Shown here piece after piece: positions 45,913 to 53,747 of a DNA stretch of 64,000 bases. The notes under the pieces were generated by a model. The model had not been told where the DNA came from, did no database searches, and saw only the letters and a program-made list of their open reading frames with translations. How positions within the stretch are numbered: position 1 is the stretch's first letter; each line of letters starts with the position of its first letter. Both the position numbers and the translations under genes were made by a program. The stretch comes from SH-MAG3 sp036374995 (lineage in GTDB: Bacteria > Gemmatimonadota > Gemmatimonadetes > Longimicrobiales > RSA9): assembly GCA_036374995.1 (NCBI GenBank), contig DASUSS010000013.1, positions 1 to 64,000 of the forward strand, written 5' to 3'.

Positions 45913-46923
45913 TCACGCCTCCACCGCGAGCGCAGTCCAGTGCGCGCCGTAGCCGTAGGAGAACAGCAGCAGCTTCTGACCCGACGCGATGTCGCCTCGC
46001 TCGAGAGCGTCGGCCAGGTTGATGAGGTTGTCGCCCGCGAGCGTGTGCCCGATCCGCGCGATGTTGTGGTCCCAGATCGGCACGGCGGCGAGACCGCACA
46101 GCGGACGGAGCACGTCCCAGCTGCGCCGGTTCACGTTGTGCGGGATGATCCAGTCGACGTCGCCGGCGGACCACCCTGCCTGCGCGAGCGTGCACTCGAT
46201 CACGTGACGCGCCGTCGGGAAGTACGCCGCGATCATCTCGTTGCGCCGCGCGTCGGCGTCCCAGTAGTAGCCCTTCGTGACGTGCTGCGCCGCGACGATC
46301 TGCAGCGGACCGTCGTCCCTGCGGAGCAGTACGGCGGCCGCGGCGTCCGACGTGCAGTTCCATATCGCCTCGCGGCCGGCGTCTGCCGGAAAGAACTCGG
46401 CACACGTGCAGAGCGCCGTCTCGACGTCCTCGGCGAGGCACAGCGCGCGTGCGACGCGCAGCGCCCCGATCAGCGTGGTGCACGCGAGCTGGTCCACGCC
46501 GATCACCATCGCGCGCTCGAGTGCCAGATCGTGCTGCAGCCTCGCACCCGGAAAGAGAAACCGCGCCGTGGTGCGGTGCGCCGCACTGCTCGTCGCCGTG
46601 CTGGGCGCCTGCTCGAAGGCCGTCGGCCCCTGGGGTCCGCCGTGAACGAGCAGCCCGACCTCCAATGGGTCGATCCCCGCCCGCTCGATCACCTGCTGAC
46701 CCGCCCGCACCGCCAGCTCGTAGGGTGTCTCCGCGAGCGCAGTGTGGACCCGGTCGAAGCCGAACCGCTCCAGAACCGCCGGGTCACTCGACAACTGACC
46801 GCGCCGCGACAGCTCCTGCACCGTAGCGGTCGCCGCCGGAAGCGCGTAATCGATCGCCACAATGCGTACTCCACCCAGGCGTCGCCCCGGACCGCCGCTG
46901 ACGGTACCCAGCCGTGTGATCAT
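45913..46923 (-). CDS. Beta-ketoacyl-ACP synthase III-like protein
   Basis: A 336-residue thiolase-fold synthase, first gene of the cluster. The nucleophile is Cys148 (DQLACTTLIGALRVA), the second catalytic residue His262 (WIIPHNVNRRSWD). The third position of FabH (GNT) reads GHTLAGDN, so Asn is replaced by His293; Asn299 is nearby. KAS III enzymes condense an acyl-CoA starter with malonyl-ACP or transfer an acyl group. Variants with altered catalytic residues do acyl transfer or unusual condensation. The start ATG 46923 is preceded by GCGAAGG. It lies opposite the S9 peptidase, separated by repeat copy A. Confidence 0.85.
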   Translation of the reverse strand: MITRLGTVSGGPGRRLGGVRIVAIDYALPAATATVQELSRRGQLSSDPAVLERFGFDRVHTALAETPYELAVRAGQQVIERAGIDPLEVGLLVHGGPQGPTAFEQAPSTATSSAAHRTTARFLFPGARLQHDLALERAMVIGVDQLACTTLIGALRVARALCLAEDVETALCTCAEFFPADAGREAIWNCTSDAAAAVLLRRDDGPLQIVAAQHVTKGYYWDADARRNEMIAAYFPTARHVIECTLAQAGWSAGDVDWIIPHNVNRRSWDVLRPLCGLAAVPIWDHNIARIGHTLAGDNLINLADALERGDIASGQKLLLFSYGYGAHWTALAVEA

Positions 46924-47063
46924 CCTTCGCGTTCGACTCCCTTCGCCACGGCCGCCACAACGGCGCCGTGTCCGAGGAATCTCGCGCAGTGCACCTGTGT
47001 GCTCGATCGGGTGATTGACGTAGGCGGGCTGCCGGAAGTACGTAGTCGCGGACGCGGCGCGGC

Positions 47064-47253
47064 GGCGGACGCGGCACCAGATTTCAGAATTGGCCTGCCC
47101 GAGCATGCCGGCGCCCCGCCACCGGCACCGACCGCCGGGGCCGGGCGCCGCTCCGCGGCGCGGAAACGCCCTGCCAGCACCCCGTGACGGGGCGTACCGG
47201 GGGCGTTCCCATGGCGCCGGCGGTCATTTCTGAAATCTGGTGCCGCGTCCGCC
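47064..47253. repeat. Palindromic repeat element, copy A
   Basis: A 190-bp element in the divergent gap between KAS III and the S9 peptidase. Its ends are a perfect 26-bp inverted repeat (47064-47089 against 47228-47253, starting GGCGGACGCGGCACCAGATT). Inside are GCCGGCGCC (47107-47115) with GGCGCCGGC (47214-47222) and the sequence GGAAACGCCC...GGGCGTTCCCATGGCG. The GGCACCAGATTTCAG end and this core are shared with copy B at 50278-50400. No transposase inside. Apart from the tandem repeat next to it, the 430-bp gap (46924-47354) shows nothing else. Confidence 0.85.
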
Positions 47254-47287
47254 GGGGTTTACCCGTCCGCCGGGGTTTACCGTCCGC
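47246..47287. repeat. Short tandem repeat, about 18-bp unit
   Basis: The unit CGTCCGCCGGGGTTTACC occurs at 47246-47263 and, without one C, at 47264-47280, then CGTCCGC again. It overlaps the right end of repeat copy A. Confidence 0.8.
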
Positions 47288-47354
47288 GGCCTGCCCCCCA
47301 TATTCGGAACTTCGCCCCCGACACCTCAGTGGAATCCACCTCAGGACGGCCCCG

Positions 47355-50276
47355 ATGCTTCGTCTCCGCACCTCGTTGCCGCTCGCGACGACACTCCTCC
47401 TCGCTGGCGCTCCGCTCGCCGCTCAGATGGAACCGGGCGCACTCCGGCAGCTGGAGCACGACGATTACGACACCTGGAACCGGATCGGCGCGCAGGCGCT
47501 GTCCGATGACGGCCGCTGGGCGCTGTTCGCGCTCACGTCCGAGGCGAATGACGGCACGTTGACGGTCGTCGACCTCGCGGGCGGCGCGCGCCACGTCGTG
47601 GAGCGTGCCGTGGATCCGGTCTTCTCCGACGACAGCCGGTTCGTCGCGTTCACCATCAAGCCGACGAAAGCCGCGCTGGAGGAGGCGAGGAAGAAGAAGA
47701 CGCCACCCGCACGCATGCCGGCCGACACGCTCGGCATGCTCGATCTGCGCAGCGGACAGGTCACGCGCGTGCCGCGCACGCGCAGCTTCCGCATGCCCGA
47801 AGAGGCGGGCGGCTGGATCGCGTATCAGCTCGGGCGCGCGCCGGAGGAGCGGGGTGACTCGGCGGCGGACAGCACCCGTGCCGCTCCCGGCGCCGTGCAG
47901 CCGCAGCCGGTGGAGCCCGGGCGGATGCCCGAGCCGCCGATCGGCCAGCCGAGGACGGACACGGCGAAGGCGCCGCCGGAACGCAAGCGCGAGGAGGGTT
48001 ACGCGGTCGTGCTGCGCAATCTCGGCACGGGCGAGGAGCGTCGCATCGAGGATGTCGTGACGTACCTGTTCGCGAAGGATGGCTCGCGTCTCCTGTACTC
48101 GCGCTCGAACGAGGTGGGCGATGCCGATGGTGTGTACGTCATGGATACGCGAACCGGCACCGTGACCACGCTCCGTGCCGGGAAGGGCGAGTACAAGCAG
48201 CTCGCGGTCGACGATGCAGGCCGCCAGGTCGCGTTCCTGTCCAATGTCGACGAGTTCACACAGGAGCACCCGAGCTGGGTGCTGTACTACTGGGACGGCC
48301 GCGCCGCGGCCGCGCGCGTCGCCGCCACGCCCGCGACGAACGGCGTCGCGGACGGCTGGTGGATCTCGGACAACGGCGCGCTCCGCTTCTCACCGAACGG
48401 CCAGCGGCTGTTCTTCGGGACCGCGCCGCGGCCGGCGCCGGAGCCGGAAGACAGTGTGGACACGGACGAGAAGGTCACCCTCGACATATGGAACTGGAAG
48501 GACCCGCTCATCCAGCCGATGCAGCTGCGTCAGCTCGACGAGGAGCGACGTCGCACGTATGACGCGGTCCTGCACGTGCGCGACGGCCGCGTCGTCCAGC
48601 TCGAGCGGCCGGAAGTCCCCAATGTGAACGTCGCGCTGCGTGGTGACGGCGCCTTCGGCATCGGCACATCGAACCTGCCCTACCGACAGGAGATCTCCTG
48701 GGGAGAGAGTGGCAACGATGTCTATGTCGTCGACCTCGGGGACGGCGATGCCACGCGGATCATCGAATACAACCGCGGCAACGCGTCGCTCTCGCCGGAG
48801 GGCAGGTACCTGACCTGGTTCGACGGCGAACGGCAGGCGTGGTTCGCGATGGATGTCCGCTCGCGGAGCACGGTGAACATCTCCGAGCGCATTCCTCATG
48901 CAGTGCACGACGAGGAGCACGACGCGCCATCGCTGCCGCGTTCCTACGGCAGCGCGGGCTGGACGGAGGACGATGCACGCTTCCTGGTCTACGACCGCCA
49001 CGACATCTGGGCCGTCGACCCGACCGGGCGTGCGGAGCCGCGCAGCATCACGGAAGGTGCAGGTCGCCGTGAGAACCTGCGGCTGCGCTACGTGCGCCTC
49101 GACCCGGACGAGCAGGCGATCGATCCGTCGCGCGACATGCTGCTGTCCGCGTTCGACCTGTGGACGAAGGAGGGCGGCTTCTATCGCGACCGCGTGAACG
49201 GCACACGGCCACCTGAGCCCGTGATCATGGCCGACAAGCGCTTCGGCACGCCGCGCAAGGCGGAGGACGCGAACACCGTGCTGTTCACACGCAGCGATTT
49301 CCGCGAGTTCCCCGACCTCTGGGTCTCCGATCTGGACTTCGGCAACGCGCGGAAGATCAGCGACGCGAATCCGCAGCAGGCGGAGTACCGTTGGGGCACC
49401 GCCGAGCTCGTCGACTGGCGCTCCGCGGATGGCGAGGTGCTGCAGGGCGTGCTGTACCGGCCGGACGGCTTCGACCCGTCACGGAAGTACCCGATGATGG
49501 TCTATTTCTACGAGCGCCTGTCCGACAACCTGCACGGCCACGTCGTGCCCGCCGCCGGCAGCTCCAGCATCAACATCAGCTTCTATGTGAGCCGCGGCTA
49601 CCTCGTGTTCACTCCCGACATCCCCTATCGCGTCGGCTACCCCGGCGAGAGCGCATTCAAGGCCGTGGTGCCCGGCGTGCTGAGCCTGGTCGCGCGCGGT
49701 TTCGTCGACGAGGACCGCATCGGCGTCCAGGGCCATTCCTGGGGCGGCTACCAGATCGCCTACCTCGTCACCAAGACCGATATCTTCCGCGCGGCCGAGG
49801 CGGGCGCACCGGTGGCGAACATGGTGAGCGCGTACGGCGGCATCCGCTGGGAGTCCGGCATGAGCCGCATGTTCCAGTACGAGAAGACGCAGTCCCGCCT
49901 CGGCGGATCGCTCTGGGAAGCGCCGATGCGGTTCATCGAGAACTCACCGATCTTCTGGGCCGACAAGGTCAACACGCCACTCCTCATGATGCACAATGAC
50001 GAGGACGGCGCCGTCCCATGGGAGCAGGGGATCGAGTACTTCGTCGCGCTGCGCCGGCTCGGCAAGCCCGTCTGGATGCTGAACTACAACGGCGAGGCGC
50101 ACGGACTGCGCAAGGAAGCGAATCGGAAGGACTGGGCGGTGCGCATGCAGCAGTTCTTCGACCACTACCTGATGGACGCGCCGCCGCCGGTCTGGCTCGA
50201 GGAGGGTGTCCCGGCCACGGAGAAGGGGCGCAATCTCGGCCTCGAGCTGGTCACGAAGCCGATCACGAACGACTGA
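47355..50276 (+). CDS. Secreted S9-family prolyl oligopeptidase/DPP-like peptidase
   Basis: A 973-residue serine peptidase with a signal peptide (about residues 1-23, ending PLAAQ). The N-terminal 650 residues are a beta-propeller (repeated SPEG/GRW-type strands). The C-terminal alpha/beta hydrolase carries the nucleophile GVQGHSWGGYQIAYL, the Asp in MMHNDEDGAVPWEQG and the His in NGEAHGLRKEAN. The start ATG 47355 is chosen for the signal peptide; longer in-frame starts fall in the repeat element. It is bracketed by copies A and B of the same palindromic repeat. Likely a periplasmic oligopeptidase. Confidence 0.93.
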   Translation: MLRLRTSLPLATTLLLAGAPLAAQMEPGALRQLEHDDYDTWNRIGAQALSDDGRWALFALTSEANDGTLTVVDLAGGARHVVERAVDPVFSDDSRFVAFTIKPTKAALEEARKKKTPPARMPADTLGMLDLRSGQVTRVPRTRSFRMPEEAGGWIAYQLGRAPEERGDSAADSTRAAPGAVQPQPVEPGRMPEPPIGQPRTDTAKAPPERKREEGYAVVLRNLGTGEERRIEDVVTYLFAKDGSRLLYSRSNEVGDADGVYVMDTRTGTVTTLRAGKGEYKQLAVDDAGRQVAFLSNVDEFTQEHPSWVLYYWDGRAAAARVAATPATNGVADGWWISDNGALRFSPNGQRLFFGTAPRPAPEPEDSVDTDEKVTLDIWNWKDPLIQPMQLRQLDEERRRTYDAVLHVRDGRVVQLERPEVPNVNVALRGDGAFGIGTSNLPYRQEISWGESGNDVYVVDLGDGDATRIIEYNRGNASLSPEGRYLTWFDGERQAWFAMDVRSRSTVNISERIPHAVHDEEHDAPSLPRSYGSAGWTEDDARFLVYDRHDIWAVDPTGRAEPRSITEGAGRRENLRLRYVRLDPDEQAIDPSRDMLLSAFDLWTKEGGFYRDRVNGTRPPEPVIMADKRFGTPRKAEDANTVLFTRSDFREFPDLWVSDLDFGNARKISDANPQQAEYRWGTAELVDWRSADGEVLQGVLYRPDGFDPSRKYPMMVYFYERLSDNLHGHVVPAAGSSSINISFYVSRGYLVFTPDIPYRVGYPGESAFKAVVPGVLSLVARGFVDEDRIGVQGHSWGGYQIAYLVTKTDIFRAAEAGAPVANMVSAYGGIRWESGMSRMFQYEKTQSRLGGSLWEAPMRFIENSPIFWADKVNTPLLMMHNDEDGAVPWEQGIEYFVALRRLGKPVWMLNYNGEAHGLRKEANRKDWAVRMQQFFDHYLMDAPPPVWLEEGVPATEKGRNLGLELVTKPITND

Positions 50277-50277
50277 C

Positions 50278-50400
50278 GCGGACCAGGCACCAGATTTCAG
50301 TTCTGGCGCACATGCACACGGAAACGCCCCGCTGCCGGCTCGCAGCGGGGCGTTCTCCATGGCGATCGCGGTCAGAACTGAAATCTGGTGCCTGGTCCGC
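50278..50400. repeat. Palindromic repeat element, copy B
   Basis: A 123-bp element directly after the S9 peptidase stop. Perfect 28-bp terminal inverted repeat: 50278-50305 against 50373-50400 (GCGGACCAGGCACCAGATTT and on). Inside is a 12-bp perfect hairpin AACGCCCCGCTG (50323-50334) / CAGCGGGGCGTT (50343-50354). It shares GGCACCAGATTTCAG ends and a GGAAACGCCC...GGGCGTT(C)..CCATGGCG core with copy A. Its right arm encodes the last residues and stop of the DUF6438 gene. Confidence 0.88.
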
Positions 50401-50905
50401 CAACCCAGCGGGAAACACTCGCCACGCTGTCCACCCGCTCCTCCAATGCCCGCAGAGTCGCGGGCGCACCGCCACACCCATGGTCGTGCTCGATCCGCTT
50501 CGTGCGGCCATCGACGCGCAGCGTCGTGATCACGGTGGGCGCATCGGTGTGATAGGGACCGCACCCCTTCGCGTCCATCGTGTAGTCGTCGTCCAGCTCG
50601 AGGAAGCCGGCGTCGACGAGCTCGTTCATGAGTGCGGCCGCGGCCGCATCACCGATCGTTGCCGTCGCCGTGCCCACGGTATCGACGTGCTGGACACCGG
50701 TGAACGTCACGGTGCCGTCGGCGGCGATCACGACGGTGTAGACGGGACACGTGCCGAAGCACGGTCGGCGCTCGAGCGTCACCTGCGAGTCGCCGCTCAC
50801 GACATCGGATCGAGGCAGATCGTTTCCCGTGCCGTTCTGTGCGGGCGTGCACGCGCCGGCGGCGAGTGCGGCGAGCACCGCGGCCGCGGCCGTGACGCGC
50901 CTCAT
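50372..50905 (-). CDS. DUF6438-type lipoprotein
   Basis: A 177-residue lipoprotein (lipobox LAAGAC). The mature part has the DUF6438-like pattern: ERRPCFGTCPVYTVVIAADG near the start, an internal VQHVDTVGTATATI and a late CGGAPATLRALEERVD. The early cysteine pair PCFGTC and CG..C residues may form disulfides. ATG 50905 overlaps the metalloprotease stop (TGATG). The last nine residues (VGGPGTRFQ...) and the stop at 50372-50374 are encoded by the right arm of palindromic repeat B, so the original C-terminus was altered by the element. Confidence 0.82.
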   Translation of the reverse strand: MRRVTAAAAVLAALAAGACTPAQNGTGNDLPRSDVVSGDSQVTLERRPCFGTCPVYTVVIAADGTVTFTGVQHVDTVGTATATIGDAAAAALMNELVDAGFLELDDDYTMDAKGCGPYHTDAPTVITTLRVDGRTKRIEHDHGCGGAPATLRALEERVDSVASVSRWVGGPGTRFQF

Positions 50906-53709
50906 CGCGCCACCACGGACCGTCGCGCCGTGGTCCTCACGCCGTTCGACAGTGTGACCTCGAGCTCCTGCGCGGTCGTGCCGACCCGGACATCGCCGCC
51001 GCGCGCGAGCGAGATGATGTCGCCGCTGCGCGCATCGCGCACGACCGCGATCGGACTGGCCGCAGCGTCCCATTCGATGCGCACGCTGCTCGCGCCCTCG
51101 CGTGTCGCGCGCACGTCGTCGCGCGCACCGGCGGTCGCGGTCTCGCGACGCACTCCCTCCACACCACCACCGCGCAGCCGCAGCTCGCGCGGTACGCCGC
51201 GCAGTGATCGCAGTGGTACTGCCCACGCGAAGTGCTGCACGTCTTCCATGTGATCGAGCTCGAGCGCATCGAACGAGATGTCCAGCACCGTTGCACCGCC
51301 CGCATCCGTTCCGGTCAACCGATACTTCCCGCGGCCGCGCGGCACGGATGGCGGGGCAATGGCCTCGAATGCCGGCTCCAGCACGACGCCGTCCGGCGAG
51401 ATGCGGCCCCAGATGATCAGCGACGGCTCCGGCGCCCCGGCGAGGCCGGGCTGTGCAGCGTGGAACGCGAGCACGGCCTCGTACGTGTAGTCGCTCGCCC
51501 AGTACGGCTGGCAGTACGACATGATGTCCTGGTGCGTGTCCGCCGAGGCGAGCGTGTTGTAGCGCTTGTCCCAGCCGTGGTACCCGAGCGCTCCGGGCCT
51601 CTCGGAGTGCGGGTAGTCGGGGTCCGTGCCGCTGGGACCGCCGCACGCGACGTGGCGCCGGCCGAAGTTGTGACCCCACTCGTGCGCGACGGTCTCCGCG
51701 CGCCAGTTCGGCCACTCGACACCGAGCGCGGCCGGAAAGCCGATGTAGCCGAGTCCCGTACCGCCGTTCGAGTAGGCCGGCTTGATGACGCCGTAGTAGT
51801 ACCGGTCGCTCCCGTCCGATGCCCGCAGCGCGAGGACCTCGTTCAGCAGCCGGCTCCACACTGTGTCGTACTGCGACGGCAGTGCTTTGTCGAACGAGTA
51901 GGGCGCGCGAACATCGACATCGATGCCCGGGAACGGGTAGATCGCGTCGGCCAGCGTGATGTACGTGTGCTTGTTGGCCTCGCTCACATCGCCGAGCGAG
52001 TCGTTCGCCACCTGGCGCACGGGCACCAGGCGCGCGCGCAGCACCGACGCATTGCGGACATCGAGCGGCAGGGGCGTGCCTGACACCGGGAAGCTGTTGT
52101 CGGACTCGTTCGTCTCCGCGACTGCGTTCGCAGGATCGATATCCACGAGCAGCGACACTCCGGGCTGGATCAGGCTCGCCGGCAGCAGCACGTTCCATGT
52201 CGCCGTGAGCTCGCCCTCGTCGTTGACGATCGGGACTTCCGCGGCCGGCGCGGTGATCGTGCGCGTGTCGACGAGCGTACCGTTCTGATAGACGCGCACG
52301 CGGACATCGGGCGTCTCCGTGTTCAGCGCGTTCGCACGGGCGAGCACCCTCACGAGACCGTCGCGCCCGGCGACGAGCGGGACGGAGCCGGTCGGCCGCT
52401 GCACGCTCTGCGTGATGTATGCACCGGCAATGTCTAGATTGAAGCCACTCGGCGGCGCGTAGGCGACGGTCACGTCGGCGAGCCCGTTCGACGCCACATC
52501 GACCTGCTGCGTTCCGGGCGATGCACTGTAGATGCTCGCATTGTCGAGCACGTGGTACGCGGTGACCGTGTAGCGGCCGGGCATGAGGCCGGGGATGCTG
52601 TCGGACGCGGTGATCGCGCGGCTGTAGCTGCCGTCGTTCGAGAGTGTGATGCCTGCGGCCACGCCCTGCGGCAGGCCGGTCACCGCCACGCGCACACTCC
52701 CGCCGATGATGTACGACGCGCGCAGCGTGACGCTGGTGTAAGCGGTGAACGCATCCAGCAGCACGTACCAGTCACCCGCCACGGGTGTCTGGACGGTGCA
52801 GCTCTCGCTCGACTGGGGCGTTATCGAGCGGCACTCGTACGACCGCGTGGACGGCAGGGCACCGGCCGCAATGTAGAGATCGACATCGTTGCTCGTCGGA
52901 CCGCTGGCCGTGACCGTGAGCTTCGTCGTGTTCGGCGGCACGGGGATCCGGAAGAACCGGTTCTCGCCCTCGTTAGCCGCGAGGCCGCTCACGGGCGTGT
53001 CGTTGTCGAGCTGCGTGATGTCACCGGGCGACACGGCTGTCGCGGTGAACCGGGCGGTGGCGGGCGTACCGGCGACGGTCGCGTCGAGTGTCTGTACGCC
53101 CGTACCCGTGCCGAGCGTCCAGTCGGCCTGTGCGACGCCGTTCACGTTCGTGAGCGCGGTCGGCGACGAGACGGTACCGGAGCTCGGGTTGAACGTCACC
53201 GTCGTCGCGCTGACCGCATTGCCGTAGCCGTCGTTCACGCGGACGCGCAGGCGGTCTGCGAGCTGGAGCGTGGGCAGGCCGATCTGCGCCTCACCGGACA
53301 CGATCACCATCTGCTCCGGCGGGCCGGGCCGCGCCGTGGCCGTCGCGACCGCCGGCGAGACGCCCTCCACGCTTGCATTCAGCCGGTTCTGCCCGGAGGT
53401 CGTTCCGAGCGTCCACTGCACCTGTGCTCGGCCGGTGCGATCCGTCTTCGTGGTCTGCTGACTGATCGAGCCGCCGCCGTTCGCGATCGTCCACGATACC
53501 GTCAGTCCCCGGACCGGTTTGCCATCGACGTCCTTGACCTCGACGACGATCGGCTCCGGCAGCGCCGACCCCACGGACGCGATCTGGCCGCCGCCCGAGA
53601 CGATGGCAATGCTGGTGGGTGTGCGCGGTCCGGTCGGATCGCCGCACGAGACGATGGCGAGAATGGACACGGCGGCCAGCAGGCTGCGGCCCGGCCGGAT
53701 GCTGCGCAT
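50902..53709 (-). CDS. Large secreted metalloprotease with Ig-like and PPC domains
   Basis: A 935-residue lipoprotein (signal ends AIVSC). Residues about 28-225 hold two Ig-like (Big_1 style) domains (SVGSALPEPIVVEVKDVDG, LADRLRVRVNDGYGNAV). A pre-peptidase C-terminal-type domain follows (about 245-335: LYIAAGALPSTRSYECR, VQTPVAGDWYVLLDAF). A CARDB-like segment (about 420-530) leads into the catalytic domain with the metzincin motif HEWGHNFGRRH and a downstream DIMSYC Met-turn (SYCQPYWASDY). It is likely an exported or surface zinc endopeptidase. It starts 38 bp after addA ends on the same strand. Confidence 0.88.
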   Translation of the reverse strand: MRSIRPGRSLLAAVSILAIVSCGDPTGPRTPTSIAIVSGGGQIASVGSALPEPIVVEVKDVDGKPVRGLTVSWTIANGGGSISQQTTKTDRTGRAQVQWTLGTTSGQNRLNASVEGVSPAVATATARPGPPEQMVIVSGEAQIGLPTLQLADRLRVRVNDGYGNAVSATTVTFNPSSGTVSSPTALTNVNGVAQADWTLGTGTGVQTLDATVAGTPATARFTATAVSPGDITQLDNDTPVSGLAANEGENRFFRIPVPPNTTKLTVTASGPTSNDVDLYIAAGALPSTRSYECRSITPQSSESCTVQTPVAGDWYVLLDAFTAYTSVTLRASYIIGGSVRVAVTGLPQGVAAGITLSNDGSYSRAITASDSIPGLMPGRYTVTAYHVLDNASIYSASPGTQQVDVASNGLADVTVAYAPPSGFNLDIAGAYITQSVQRPTGSVPLVAGRDGLVRVLARANALNTETPDVRVRVYQNGTLVDTRTITAPAAEVPIVNDEGELTATWNVLLPASLIQPGVSLLVDIDPANAVAETNESDNSFPVSGTPLPLDVRNASVLRARLVPVRQVANDSLGDVSEANKHTYITLADAIYPFPGIDVDVRAPYSFDKALPSQYDTVWSRLLNEVLALRASDGSDRYYYGVIKPAYSNGGTGLGYIGFPAALGVEWPNWRAETVAHEWGHNFGRRHVACGGPSGTDPDYPHSERPGALGYHGWDKRYNTLASADTHQDIMSYCQPYWASDYTYEAVLAFHAAQPGLAGAPEPSLIIWGRISPDGVVLEPAFEAIAPPSVPRGRGKYRLTGTDAGGATVLDISFDALELDHMEDVQHFAWAVPLRSLRGVPRELRLRGGGVEGVRRETATAGARDDVRATREGASSVRIEWDAAASPIAVVRDARSGDIISLARGGDVRVGTTAQELEVTLSNGVRTTARRSVVAR

Positions 53710-53747
53710 GCGTTTTCCCTGGATGATGCCTGTGGTAGCCGGGGTCG

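Noticed and set aside
50323..50354. The 12-bp hairpin in repeat B as an intrinsic terminator for the S9 peptidase
   Set aside because: The stem is strong but no T-tract follows on either strand, and a related core occurs in copy A in a divergent promoter region.
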